Part shown: positions 17,606-26,577 of the stretch, in pieces | Position numbering within the stretch: position 1 is the first letter of the stretch | Layout of the letters: each line of letters starts with the position of its first letter | Assembly (NCBI GenBank): GCA_031272505.1 | Contig: JAISTQ010000029.1 | Coordinates: forward strand, 1 to 50,522 | Reading direction: 5' to 3' | DNA length: 50,522 nucleotides | Source of the DNA: Propionibacteriaceae bacterium | GTDB taxonomy: Bacteria; Actinomycetota; Actinomycetes; Propionibacteriales; Propionibacteriaceae | Notes under the pieces: model-generated | Databases searched by the model: none | Told to the model about the DNA's origin: nothing | The model's input: the letters and a program-made list of their open reading frames with translations, nothing else | Program-made: the position numbers and the translations under genes

Positions 17606-17691
17606 GGCTCCTCCGTTCAACATAAGCACGAACGTAGGGCTTGGCCCGGGGAAGAACCGCTCGCGACACGCTAAATCACATGCGTGTCATC

Positions 17692-17715
17692 CTCAAGTCT
17701 AAACTAAGAGTTCAA
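17692..17715 (-). promoter_or_regulatory. Possible MerR-type operator upstream of the MerR gene
   Basis: The stretch has CTCAAG and GTTCAA about 12 bases apart with TAAACT between. A related arrangement (CTTAAGTTTAGCT and CTCAAGTTCAAC) lies before gcvH at 26544-26577. Shared elements at the two promoters suggest a common regulator, perhaps one of the two MerR proteins encoded here. Inferred from similarity only. Confidence 0.4.
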
Positions 17716-17751
17716 CGATGTGAAGCCCCCCGCGTGAGAATGCCGTTAAAC

Positions 17752-17781
17752 AGGAGTGGGGAGCCGAAGCCCCCCACGCCT
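17752..17781 (-). terminator. Terminator after the GH3 gene
   Basis: An inverted repeat with 10-bp arms and one mismatch (17752-17761 and 17772-17781) lies 11 bases beyond the GH3 stop codon. On the minus strand it is followed by a short T-rich tract (TGTTT). It is placed to stop GH3 transcription before the MerR gene. Confidence 0.6.
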
Positions 17782-17791
17782 GCCTCTCAAC

Positions 17792-20700
17792 TTATTTGAT
17801 TTTCACCTTGACGGCCTTGGAGGTCTTCACGGTACCGGTGGCGCCGTTCTTGGCCGCCTTCGGCACGTACTTGGCCTTCACCGAGATCGCCTTGGCATAC
17901 TTCTTGGGCAGCTTCACCTTCGTCTTCTTGTTGACGACGTTGATGCTCTTCACCCACTTGCCGTTGACGTAGAGCGCCACCTTGCCCTTCGGATAGCCCG
18001 CCGAAAGGGTGACAGTGACGAAGACCACCGGCTTGGTGTTCTTCTTGAACTTCGCCGCCGTCACCTTCACCGACTTGGTGGTGGCTTGCTGCGGCACCTT
18101 CGCCTTCGTCTTATTGTTCTCCTCGGTCAACGCGGTCTTTTCGGCGAGCGCGGCTGCCGCCGCCGCTGCCAACTCGGCTTGCTTCTGCGCCTCGGCCGCC
18201 GCCAGCGCGGCCGCCTTCTCGCTCTCCGCCGCCTTGGCCGCCGCTTCCAGCGCCGCCGCCTTGTCAGCTTCGGCTGCCTTGGCCGCCGCCTCCAGGGCTG
18301 CCGCATTGTCGGCTTCCGCGGCTTCCAACGCCGCCTCCAGGGCATTCGCGGCATCCAGCGCGGCCTGCGCCAATGCCGTCACCTTGTCGGCTTCTGCCGC
18401 CAGCGCCGCCGCCTGCAACTGCAACTGGTATGCCTGCTCGGCCGCCGCCAAGGCTGACGCCTTGTCAATTGCCGCGTTGTTCGCCGCGTCCAACAGCGCC
18501 TGCGCCTTCTCTTGCGCGGCCTGGGACAGCGCGTCCAGCTTGTCCTGGGCGGCTTGCGCCAACTCCAGGGCCTTCTGGGCGTCCGCCGCCGCCAGGGCCG
18601 CCTGCATCGCAGCCTTGTGCTGTTGCGCCTGGGCGGCCAGTGCCGCCGCCTGATCCAACGCCGCCTGGGCTTCGGCTGCCGCCTGGGCCGCCGCCGCCGC
18701 CGCCTGGGCGGCCGCGGAGTTCGGGTTGGCGGTCAAACCGGCGAGTGCCGCGTTCAGATCACCGCGGGCGTCTTCCACTTCCGCTTGCGTGGAAGTCGGA
18801 TCAGCCAGGATCTCCTGGGCTTCGGCGAGCGCCTTCTCCAGTGCCTCGACGGTGGCCGGGCTGAAGACGTCCGAGATCGGCCCGAGGGCGGCCACCGCAT
18901 CGGCCAAGGCGGCCAGCGCGGTGCGATCGGCGGCCAGCAACTCGGCCTTCGCTACCGTCAACGCCTGCTGCAGCTTGTTGGTGGCGGCGTCAATCTCGGT
19001 CTGCGTCTTGTCCGTGGCATTGTCGAAAACCGCCTTGGCACCCGCGATGGCGGTCGTCAAGGTCGCCTGGTCCGTCAAGCTCAACCGGCCGAGGGCGGCT
19101 ACCGCCTGGGCGTCGGAGATCACGGCGTCCAAAGCGGTCGGATCACCGCGCAACTTCAGCGCGTCGATGGCGTGCTGCAGATTCTGCGCGGCGGTGGCGA
19201 CTTGCGTCTCCGTGGCCCCGGCATCTGCGTCCACGCTTTCGGCCTGCGCCAACGCGGTGGGCAGCGAGGCCCAGGTGGAAGTGGTGTAATCCGCCTCGGT
19301 CAAGGCCTGCGCGGCGCTGATCACGGCCTCCAACTCCGCCTTCGAGGTGACGTTGTAGACCCGGATCTCGTCAATCGACCACGGCACGGTGGTGTCCGCG
19401 TCGGTCAAGGTGAGCCGCACGTAACGGGCGGTCTGCCGGTCGGCGAGATCGGTGACCTTGGTGCCGCTCACGCCGGCTTGCGCGGTGGCCACTTCCGTCC
19501 AGGTGCTGCCGTTGGCGGAGACCTCGATCTTGTACTCCTTGCCGAAGTCGGTCGCCGAACTGCTCAGCACCGCGACCCGGTTGAACGGGTACGACGAGCC
19601 GAGGTCGGCCCGCACGTAGTTGCCGACCGCCTGGTTGGCGGTGCCGGTGTAGGCGGTGCTGTCGTTGTTGTCCACCGCGTTCCCTGGCGAGCCGTTGTTC
19701 GGCGAGGCGGTGCCCGCCCAGTAGTTGATCGGCGCCTTCGGGATCTCGGTGTTCGCCGGGACGGTGGCCTGGGTCACCGGGGCGCTCTGCTCGGATTCGG
19801 CCGAGAGCGCGCCCGTGGCGGACACCGTGTAGACGTGCGCCGTGCCCGGCTTCGGGCTGGTGTCCACGAACACCGGGGTGGTGCCAGTGGTGCCCAGCTT
19901 CTCGCCGTCACGGTAGACCTGGTAGCCCGTCACCGCCACCTTGCCCGAAGGCGAAGCCGTCCAGTCCAGCCGGTTGAAGCCGTTGTAGCCGGTGGCCGTC
20001 AAGCCGGTGGGGGCGCTCATCGAGTAGTCGGAACTCAACGTGTAGAAGAACTCAAACTCGTAGACCGTCCACTGCACGCTGGCGGAAGTCCGCAGGTCGA
20101 TCGTCATATAGCGGGCCAATACCGCGCCGCCGGTGTTGGTGAACGGGATTTCCTGGATGCGCGGATCCTGGAAGCCGTTCACGTTGTTGAACGCCGTGGT
20201 CGCGCTGACTTCCCAGCCCGACGTCGACGTCCGCAACCGGTAGCGGCGGCCATATTCGTCCGAGCCACCGGAATCGATGGCCATCATGGAGACCGGATAG
20301 TAGTCGCCCAAATCGATGCGGAAGATGCGCGCGGTGGCCTGCAGCGAATTGGTGCGGTACCACGTCTCGTGATCGCCGTCGATGGCATACTCGCCGGGGT
20401 GGCCCACGGCATCCCACGGCGTGGAGATGGTGCCCGTCAAGGCCCAATCCGAGTTGGGCAGCTTGGTGTTCGCCGGATCCATCTGGCCGGTCACCGGGGC
20501 GGACATCGCCGAATAGTTGCCCGACTCGTCATAGGCGCGCACGGTATAGGTGTGCGGCACGCTCATGTCGGCGTAGAGGTCGACGAAGTAGTACTTGTCG
20601 CGCAACGTGGTGACCTTCACGCCATCGCGGAACAGCTCATAAGTGACCGTCGACTCATCCTCGGAGGCCGACCAATCGACGCGGATGAAGCCGTTGTAGC

Positions 20701-23700
20701 CCACCGCGGCGAAGTCGCCCGGCACCGTCGGCGGCGTCTGATCCGCCACCGGCGTGTAGAAGGCGTACAACTCGTTGATGCAGAGCCACTTGTCCGTCGA
20801 AGTGCCATTGGAGACCACCCGCAGATAACGGGTCTGCTGGGTGGGGAACTTCATGATGCCGTACATCTGGCTCAGGTCGCCGGTCGAGATCGGCTCCCCC
20901 CAGTTCACGCCATCGGTGGAGGCGTACAGGCTGTAGGCCTTGAAGTACGAGTTGTCGCGGGCGATCCACACCAGCGAGTTGACGTTGATCACCTCGCCGA
21001 AATCGATGTTGATCCAGTGCCCGCTGGCCAGCAGCGCGCCCGACGCCCAGCGCAGGTCGCGGTTGCCGTCAATGATGTTCTCCTGCGGGTCGGTCGTCGG
21101 GTGGATGTTCTGGAACGGGGTGACCGTCCACAGCGAGGTGTCCAGGGGTTTGGTCAACACCCCGTCAGTGGCCGCGCCCTTGAAGGTGAAGGTGGAGTCG
21201 GTGGGAACCGTGATCTTCACATAGTGCACGCCGGACAGGTAGGAGGCGGAAACCACCTCGTTGCCGGTGACCGTGGCCAGATCCACATCGACCGCCGCAT
21301 CGTCCTCCTTCATCACCGAGACGGTGCCGGTGCCCGAACCGAAGACCGCGACTTGCTTGCCGCTGTAGTAGAACTCCACCGACGCGCCCGGATCAGCCAC
21401 CTTGCCGTTCGGGGTGTCCGTCCAGGTGCCGGTGTAGATATACGCCGGGTCGTCCACGGCGACCACCGGCTTCACGGTGAACTTGAAGGTGTACGGCGCC
21501 GCCAAGTTGCGGGTGGCCTGGTTGTTGGCGTCAATCAGATCGTGGACGGCGTCGGCCGCCACGGTGACCTTGTAGGTCTTCCCCGGAGTGAGCGCGTTGT
21601 TGGCGGTGACCCGCAGGATGTTGCTCTCCAGGCTGACGCTGGACGGGACGACGTTGCCTTCGTCGTCATACAAGGTGACGTCTCCGTCGCCCAACTGCAC
21701 CGTCTCGGAGAAGTAGACCTCCGCATACGAGTGGGTGGTCTCACCGTGGCTGTTCGGCGAAGAGCCGTTGACGACCGGGGCGGTCTCGTCGAGATAGCCC
21801 ATGCCGCCATAGAGCAGCACTTTGTCGATGATCACCCGGCCGCCGGCCGACTCCAAGTAGACGACGTTGTTGCCGGCGGTGACCGGCAGCGGGACCGTCT
21901 GCTCGCACTTCCAGGAATCCCAGCCGCCGGTGGTGCCCAGGGTGAGGGTGTACACCTGGTTGCCGTTCACATAGACGTTCACCGGCGCCGCGACGTCGCC
22001 GCCGTTCGCGTAGGTGAACTGCAGCCGGCTGGCCATCCGGGCGTCCGAGGTGATGTCCATGGTGAAGGAGCCACCTGCGGCCAAATCCACATAGCCGGTG
22101 CCGGTGTAGCCGGCGTTCTCGGCGCGCACCTTGGCGTTGGTGAGGTCACGTCCGCTCTCGGCCTGGTAGACGTCGCCGTCCTCGGTGGACTCCGGCGGCG
22201 TGAAGTCGTCGTTCGCCGGAGCCGGGGCCGGAGCCGGGAAGCGGTCGATGAGCTGCTGCAGGATCAGCTTTTCCACCCGCAGCCCCGGAGTGTCCGAAGT
22301 GGCCTTCAGCCCAATGGTGTTCGCGCCCGCGGCCAGGGTGACGTCAATGCTGTCATAGTTGTAGACGTTCTGGTAGCGGGTGTTCATGAAGTCGTACTTG
22401 CCGACCGTCATCCCGTTCACCACCAAGTCGGTGAGCATGTTCTTGCCGAAGCTCTCCGCGCCCGTCACCGAACCGGAGAAGCTGTCGTTCGAATAGCGGA
22501 AGATGATCGAGTACTTGCCAGCCGTCGGCACATTCACATTCCATGTGGCTTCGGCGGAAGTGGAGTTGAACAACAGATGGCCGATCGGCGTGGTGTGCGT
22601 GGGATCGTCCACCTCGTAGTTGCTCTCCACGCTGGTGCCGCTGGCGCTCGCATAAGCCTCGGCCTGGACCACGGTGTACTCCGGATCAGGCGCGGTGCTG
22701 GAGGTGAGCGTGAAGGAGACGGTGGCGGGCAGCGTGGCCGCCGAGCTGCCGATCCGCGCGATGAACTCGCCGGCCTCAGCCTTGAAGCTGTGGGTGTTCA
22801 CATCCCAGAAGCTCAACGAGCTCGCGTCCACGGTGAAGGTGGCGGTGCGGGTCTGCCCGGCGGGGATGTCCAGCTTGGTGAAGCCCTTCAGCTCCTTGAC
22901 CGGACGCGCCACGGACGACACCGGATCGCTGATGTACAGCTCGACCGTCTCCTTGCCGTCACGGGTGCCGGAGTTCGTCACCGGGACGGAGATGGTGATG
23001 GAATCCTCCGGGCCCATGGTGGTGGCGCTGGCGGTGGCCGTGCCATAGGTGAAGTTGGTGTAACTCAAGCCATAGCCGAACGGATACTCGTAGGGCACGT
23101 TGTTGGCGTCATGGTAGCGGTAGCCGACGTTCACGCCCTCGGTGTAGAAGACGTCATTCGTCTTCGCCACCTTCTGGTCTTCGGCGGTCGGCCCCGCGCT
23201 GGCGATGAAGCCCTCGGTGTCCGCGTAGCGGCGCGGCCAGGTGAAGGAGAGCTTGCCGGACGGGTTGACGGCGCCGAACAGGATCTCGGCGACCGCGGTG
23301 CCGCCTTCCTCGCCGCCATAGAACATCGTCATGATGCCCTTGACGTCATCGGCGAAATCGCGGATCTCGCGAGCGGAGCCGTTCATCACCACGATGGTCT
23401 TGTTCGGGGCGGCTGCGGCCACAGCCTTGATCAACTGTAGCTGCGGAGCCGGGAAGGACAGGTCGAAGACGTCGCCGTCCTCGGAGTCGGGGCCCTGCGG
23501 GATGTACGGATCGCCCTTTTCAATGCCGGCGAAGATGATCGCGTAGTCAGATTCCTGGGCGGCCGCCACCGCATTGGCGATGGTGGTGTCCAGGTTCGCG
23601 GTGGTCTCCGAATAGGTGGGAATGACGAACTGGGTCGTCAGGCTGTGCGCCGACTTGTAGTTGTTCAGGCCCTCCAGATACGACTTCTGATCGGCCGGAC

Positions 23701-24835
23701 GCATGTAGGAGGAGCCGCCCATCGAGGTGGCGTCGAATTCCTTGCTCACATACTTGCCCAACAGCGCGATCTTGGCGGTGGACTCCGGGATCGGCAGAAT
23801 GTTGTCCTGGTTCTTCAGCAGCACGATGCCCTCTTCGGCCACCTGCAAGGCGACCGCCCGGTTTGCCGGGGTGTTCTCCTCACCGCCGGAGATCGGGGCG
23901 CCGGTCATCTTGGCCACCCGGATGATCCGCTGCGCGGCGTTGTCAATCGCGGCGGCGGGCAGTTTGCCCTGCTGCACATAGCTGGCCAGCTTGGTGTACA
24001 GGTCGGAGTTCGGCATCGAGACGTCGGTGCCGGCCTTGGCGGCGATGATGTCGGTGCGCACCTTGATCCAGTCCGTCATGATCAAGCCGGACATCCCCCA
24101 GTCGTTCTTGGTCAGGTTGGTGAGGATGTAGCGGTTGTCGGAGACGAAGGTGCCGTTGACGCGGCCCGCGGACGTCATCAGACCCCAGACGTCGGCATCC
24201 TCCACGGCTGCCTTGAAGGGGGCCAGATAGACCTCGTGCATCGCCCGTTCGGAGATGTTTGACGTCACCCAGTTGCGGTTCGTCTCGGCGTTGTTGGCCA
24301 AAATGTGCTTCGGGGTGGAGGCCACATTCTGGGCCTGCACGCCCTTGATGTACTCGGCGGTGATCTGCGCGTTCAGGTACGGGTCTTCGGTGAAGTACTC
24401 GAAGGTGCGGCCGCCGCCGAGATCGCGGTTCAGGTTGATGCCGGGGCCCAGGTGGATTTCCCGGCCGTTGTATTTCACTTCCTTGCCGAGCACGTCGCCG
24501 ACCGAATTGATCAGCTCCTTGTTCCAGGTGGAGGCGATTACCAGGCCGGAGCCGAAGGCGGTGCCGTCGGCGACACCGTCACCGTTGAAGCCGAGCGGCC
24601 CGTCACCCATGTTCAGCGCCGGGACGTCACCCACGGCGACCAGGTTGTTCACCCCGTCGCCGTACATCAGCCGGTTGCGTTGCGCGGTGGTGAGGGTGGC
24701 CAGCGTCGCGTTGACGGCCTCCTCCAAGGCGTCGTCAGCGTGAGCCGGTGGGGTGACCACCGCCATTGACGAGAAAATGATGGATAAAGCGACGGTTGGA
24801 ATGAGCGCCAATCGTCGGAGTTTCGTATGCGACAT
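17792..24835 (-). CDS. Giant secreted multidomain glycoside hydrolase family 3 protein
   Basis: 2347 residues. Sec signal peptide (cleavage after AHA, residue 33). GH3 catalytic part about 40-600: KHILANN near 176, nucleophile Asp255 in LIMTDW, AGTDVSMP, and FYGGEEGG near 505-512 with a likely acid/base Glu. A fibronectin-like domain ends near 715. Then come two CBM6/35-like modules (720-865, 885-1010), an SbsA-type Ig domain (1018-1120), an F5/8 type C-like module (1240-1360), fibronectin III/F5/8-C pairs (1370-1850), three FIVAR-like three-helix repeats (1860-2040), an Ala-rich coiled coil (about 2040-2240) and a Lys-rich beta domain. No LPXTG is seen. It likely hydrolyses beta-linked glycans outside the cell. 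It interrupts the gcvH-garA-ftsR/MerR-gcvP block. Confidence 0.9.
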   Translation of the reverse strand: MSHTKLRRLALIPTVALSIIFSSMAVVTPPAHADDALEEAVNATLATLTTAQRNRLMYGDGVNNLVAVGDVPALNMGDGPLGFNGDGVADGTAFGSGLVIASTWNKELINSVGDVLGKEVKYNGREIHLGPGINLNRDLGGGRTFEYFTEDPYLNAQITAEYIKGVQAQNVASTPKHILANNAETNRNWVTSNISERAMHEVYLAPFKAAVEDADVWGLMTSAGRVNGTFVSDNRYILTNLTKNDWGMSGLIMTDWIKVRTDIIAAKAGTDVSMPNSDLYTKLASYVQQGKLPAAAIDNAAQRIIRVAKMTGAPISGGEENTPANRAVALQVAEEGIVLLKNQDNILPIPESTAKIALLGKYVSKEFDATSMGGSSYMRPADQKSYLEGLNNYKSAHSLTTQFVIPTYSETTANLDTTIANAVAAAQESDYAIIFAGIEKGDPYIPQGPDSEDGDVFDLSFPAPQLQLIKAVAAAAPNKTIVVMNGSAREIRDFADDVKGIMTMFYGGEEGGTAVAEILFGAVNPSGKLSFTWPRRYADTEGFIASAGPTAEDQKVAKTNDVFYTEGVNVGYRYHDANNVPYEYPFGYGLSYTNFTYGTATASATTMGPEDSITISVPVTNSGTRDGKETVELYISDPVSSVARPVKELKGFTKLDIPAGQTRTATFTVDASSLSFWDVNTHSFKAEAGEFIARIGSSAATLPATVSFTLTSSTAPDPEYTVVQAEAYASASGTSVESNYEVDDPTHTTPIGHLLFNSTSAEATWNVNVPTAGKYSIIFRYSNDSFSGSVTGAESFGKNMLTDLVVNGMTVGKYDFMNTRYQNVYNYDSIDVTLAAGANTIGLKATSDTPGLRVEKLILQQLIDRFPAPAPAPANDDFTPPESTEDGDVYQAESGRDLTNAKVRAENAGYTGTGYVDLAAGGSFTMDITSDARMASRLQFTYANGGDVAAPVNVYVNGNQVYTLTLGTTGGWDSWKCEQTVPLPVTAGNNVVYLESAGGRVIIDKVLLYGGMGYLDETAPVVNGSSPNSHGETTHSYAEVYFSETVQLGDGDVTLYDDEGNVVPSSVSLESNILRVTANNALTPGKTYKVTVAADAVHDLIDANNQATRNLAAPYTFKFTVKPVVAVDDPAYIYTGTWTDTPNGKVADPGASVEFYYSGKQVAVFGSGTGTVSVMKEDDAAVDVDLATVTGNEVVSASYLSGVHYVKITVPTDSTFTFKGAATDGVLTKPLDTSLWTVTPFQNIHPTTDPQENIIDGNRDLRWASGALLASGHWINIDFGEVINVNSLVWIARDNSYFKAYSLYASTDGVNWGEPISTGDLSQMYGIMKFPTQQTRYLRVVSNGTSTDKWLCINELYAFYTPVADQTPPTVPGDFAAVGYNGFIRVDWSASEDESTVTYELFRDGVKVTTLRDKYYFVDLYADMSVPHTYTVRAYDESGNYSAMSAPVTGQMDPANTKLPNSDWALTGTISTPWDAVGHPGEYAIDGDHETWYRTNSLQATARIFRIDLGDYYPVSMMAIDSGGSDEYGRRYRLRTSTSGWEVSATTAFNNVNGFQDPRIQEIPFTNTGGAVLARYMTIDLRTSASVQWTVYEFEFFYTLSSDYSMSAPTGLTATGYNGFNRLDWTASPSGKVAVTGYQVYRDGEKLGTTGTTPVFVDTSPKPGTAHVYTVSATGALSAESEQSAPVTQATVPANTEIPKAPINYWAGTASPNNGSPGNAVDNNDSTAYTGTANQAVGNYVRADLGSSYPFNRVAVLSSSATDFGKEYKIEVSANGSTWTEVATAQAGVSGTKVTDLADRQTARYVRLTLTDADTTVPWSIDEIRVYNVTSKAELEAVISAAQALTEADYTTSTWASLPTALAQAESVDADAGATETQVATAAQNLQHAIDALKLRGDPTALDAVISDAQAVAALGRLSLTDQATLTTAIAGAKAVFDNATDKTQTEIDAATNKLQQALTVAKAELLAADRTALAALADAVAALGPISDVFSPATVEALEKALAEAQEILADPTSTQAEVEDARGDLNAALAGLTANPNSAAAQAAAAAAQAAAEAQAALDQAAALAAQAQQHKAAMQAALAAADAQKALELAQAAQDKLDALSQAAQEKAQALLDAANNAAIDKASALAAAEQAYQLQLQAAALAAEADKVTALAQAALDAANALEAALEAAEADNAAALEAAAKAAEADKAAALEAAAKAAESEKAAALAAAEAQKQAELAAAAAAALAEKTALTEENNKTKAKVPQQATTKSVKVTAAKFKKNTKPVVFVTVTLSAGYPKGKVALYVNGKWVKSINVVNKKTKVKLPKKYAKAISVKAKYVPKAAKNGATGTVKTSKAVKVKIK

Positions 24836-24926
24836 TGCATAACCTTTCTATTTGGACGCTGCGCAACCCTTCCTCTCTGACGGGCCACGCTATTGAAAAC
24901 AGCCTAATAAATGGCTTGCGAAACCA

Positions 24927-24939
24927 TTGGTCTGACCAA
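24927..24939 (-). promoter_or_regulatory. GntR/FadR-type operator upstream of the GH3 gene
   Basis: TTGGTCTGACCAA is a perfect 6-bp inverted repeat around one base, with further partial symmetry (CCATTGGT/ACCAAATGG). It fits the FadR-subfamily GntR pattern TGGTNNNACCA, and it also resembles DasR sites with one base missing. It lies about 92-104 bases before the GH3 start, so sugar-dependent repression is plausible. Confidence 0.5.
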
Positions 24940-24951
24940 ATGGCGAATAGC

Positions 24952-25644
24952 TCAAGACAGCATGGAACGCATCATCGCCGCGTGGGCGTTCAATATCAGG
25001 TTCATTACCTCGTTGGGCAGGCCGCGGGCCATCGGGTTGCGGCGCAGATAAGGGGTGATCGCCTGCTCGATGAGGCCGGTTTCGCGTTCGGCGGATTGCT
25101 TCACGATGCGCAGATGCCGGGCGTCGATGCCATAGGTGGCGAGCTTGCGGGCGATCACGCAGACGGCCAACGCGTCCCGGTCGTAATAGATGGTGCCCCG
25201 GCGCGGCTTCACCAAAGCCTGCTTTTCCAATTCCGCCAGCATCGCCTCGGAAACCCCGGAAGCGTTCAAGAGATCCCGGCGGGAGATCCGCATCGCCCGC
25301 TGCGGCAACTGCTGCCGGGGGCGGGTGACTGGCGGTGCGGCGGGAGCGGCCTCGGCTGATTTCGGCTCGGCGGAGAGGGTGCCGTCCACCGGCTCGCCGC
25401 GATCCATAGCCTCCAACTGTTCGCGGATCACATTCAGCGGCAGATAGTGGTGCTTCTGGGCGTCCAGGATGTAGCGGAGCCGCTCGATGTCGGATTCGGC
25501 GTAACGGCGGTAGCCGCTGGGGGCCCGTTCGGGCGAGATCAGCCCCTCGGATTCAAGGAAGCGGATCTTGGAAATGGAGATGTCCGGATACTCACCTTCG
25601 AGTATCGCTTTGACTTGGCCGATTGAGCGAAGCCCGATTGCCAT
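24952..25644 (-). CDS. ftsR: MerR-family regulator FtsR (Rv1828-like)
   Basis: 230 residues from ATG 25644 (GGGAG upstream). The frame extends to 25710 but overlaps the FHA gene and lacks a ribosome site. The N-terminal winged helix (ISISKIRFLESEGLISPERAPSGYRRY) and IERLRYILDAQKHHYLPLNVIREQLEAM are nearly diagnostic of Rv1828/FtsR, a MerR-type activator tied to ftsZ and cell division in corynebacteria. The C-terminal half (about 120-230) carries a second helix-turn-helix-like part (LNASGVSEAMLAELEKQALVKP). It follows garA by 10 bases, so garA-ftsR is probably one transcript. The symbol rests on homology and gene order. Confidence 0.85.
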   Translation of the reverse strand: MAIGLRSIGQVKAILEGEYPDISISKIRFLESEGLISPERAPSGYRRYAESDIERLRYILDAQKHHYLPLNVIREQLEAMDRGEPVDGTLSAEPKSAEAAPAAPPVTRPRQQLPQRAMRISRRDLLNASGVSEAMLAELEKQALVKPRRGTIYYDRDALAVCVIARKLATYGIDARHLRIVKQSAERETGLIEQAITPYLRRNPMARGLPNEVMNLILNAHAAMMRSMLS

Positions 25645-25654
25645 GATGCTCCCG

Positions 25655-26143
25655 TCAGCTAGTAGTTCCCTCGAAGAAAATGAGCCGGTACTTCCCCACC
25701 TGGATGGCATCCCCCGGCTTCAGCAGCTGCTCGTCCTCGACCAGCTCGGAGTTGACGTAGGTGCCGTTCAGGCTGCCTTCGTCCTTGACTTTGAAATGAC
25801 CGTCTTCGCGCAGGAAGCGGGCGTGACGCCGCGAGACGGTGATGTCGTCCAAGAAAATGTCGCACTTTGGGTGGCGGCCGACGGTGACCACATCGGCGTT
25901 CAGCAGGTACTTCTCCCCCGCCTGGGCCCCGCGCACCGCCAACAGCAGGGCGGACCCGGCGGGCAGCGCGTCGACAGCGGCCGCTTCGGCGGGACGGAGA
26001 TCGGCGTAGGTGATCTGATCAGCTTGGACGGCGACGATGGAGGTGGTGTCCCCGGAGGCCTTCGCCAGCGAGGCGCCGCAATGCGGGCAGTAGTTGGCCT
26101 GGGCGTCAACCTCGAAGCCGCAGGCCGGACAGGTGATCGTCAT
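25655..26143 (-). CDS. garA: GarA/OdhI-like FHA regulator with zinc ribbon
   Basis: 162 residues. An N-terminal zinc ribbon (CPACGFEVDAQANYCPHCG, four Cys at 5-22) is followed by GDTTSIV near 31-37, which matches the phospho-threonine motif ETTSV of GarA. The FHA domain (about 70-155) has GRHPKCDI, SRRHARF and SLNGTYV. In mycobacteria GarA, when not phosphorylated, binds 2-oxoglutarate dehydrogenase and glutamate enzymes; PknG/PknB phosphorylation turns this off. The zinc ribbon is not part of mycobacterial GarA. It overlaps gcvH by four bases (ATGA). A PknG-like kinase is encoded at 42458. Confidence 0.85.
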   Translation of the reverse strand: MTITCPACGFEVDAQANYCPHCGASLAKASGDTTSIVAVQADQITYADLRPAEAAAVDALPAGSALLLAVRGAQAGEKYLLNADVVTVGRHPKCDIFLDDITVSRRHARFLREDGHFKVKDEGSLNGTYVNSELVEDEQLLKPGDAIQVGKYRLIFFEGTTS

Positions 26144-26526
26144 TCCTCCTCCTTGTCCACCAAATCCTCGTACTCGTCGGCGTCCAATAGGGTGTCGATC
26201 TCGGCCGGATCGGAGAACTGGATCTCAAAGAGCCAACCTTCCCCGTAGGCGTCTTCGTTGATCAAGCCGGGGTTGTCGGCCAAGCGCGGATTCACCGCCA
26301 CGATCTCGCCACTGAGCGGGGCGAAGGCATCCTCGACGCTCTTCGTGGACTCAAGCTCGACGATAGCGTCAGCTTGGCGCACCTCATCTCCCACTTCAGG
26401 TAGAGACACATAGACCACGTCTCCGAGCAACTCCGCGGCATGATCGGTAATGCCGACGCGGGCTACTTTGGCCGCAATCCGAAGCCACTCATGGGTGCCG
26501 GTGTATTGCAAATCGGCTGGGAACAT
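26140..26526 (-). CDS. gcvH: Glycine cleavage system H protein
   Basis: 128 residues, the lipoyl carrier of the glycine cleavage system. The lipoylation site is the Lys in VELESTKSVEDAFAPLSG. The N-terminus (YTGTHEWLRI) is typical. GAGGAGG precedes the ATG. It is the first gene of a gcvH-garA-ftsR transcript and receives the aminomethyl group from GcvP (14326-17088). Confidence 0.95.
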   Translation of the reverse strand: MFPADLQYTGTHEWLRIAAKVARVGITDHAAELLGDVVYVSLPEVGDEVRQADAIVELESTKSVEDAFAPLSGEIVAVNPRLADNPGLINEDAYGEGWLFEIQFSDPAEIDTLLDADEYEDLVDKEEE

Positions 26527-26543
26527 TGCTGCCTCCTCTAAAT

Positions 26544-26577
26544 CTCAGCTTAAGTTTAGCTCATTCTCAAGTTCAAC
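26544..26577 (-). promoter_or_regulatory. Possible MerR-type operator upstream of gcvH
   Basis: Two related elements, CTTAAGTTTAGCT and CTCAAGTTCAAC, lie 18-51 bases before the gcvH start, partly over the stop codon of pgsA2. They resemble the site at 17692-17715. Control by FtsR or the second MerR protein is possible; this is inference from shared sequence. Confidence 0.4.

Noticed and set aside
17606-17791. Glycine riboswitch near gcvP
   Set aside because: The gcvP start overlaps the MerR gene, and the MerR leader shows only short operator-like elements, with no tandem aptamer pattern.
18512-23440. A 1642-codon open frame opposite the GH3 gene
   Set aside because: It is the mirror of high-GC codon use in GH3. 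Its product is low-complexity (Gly, Arg, Val, His rich) with no recognisable domain, while the other strand has clear enzyme motifs and a signal peptide.
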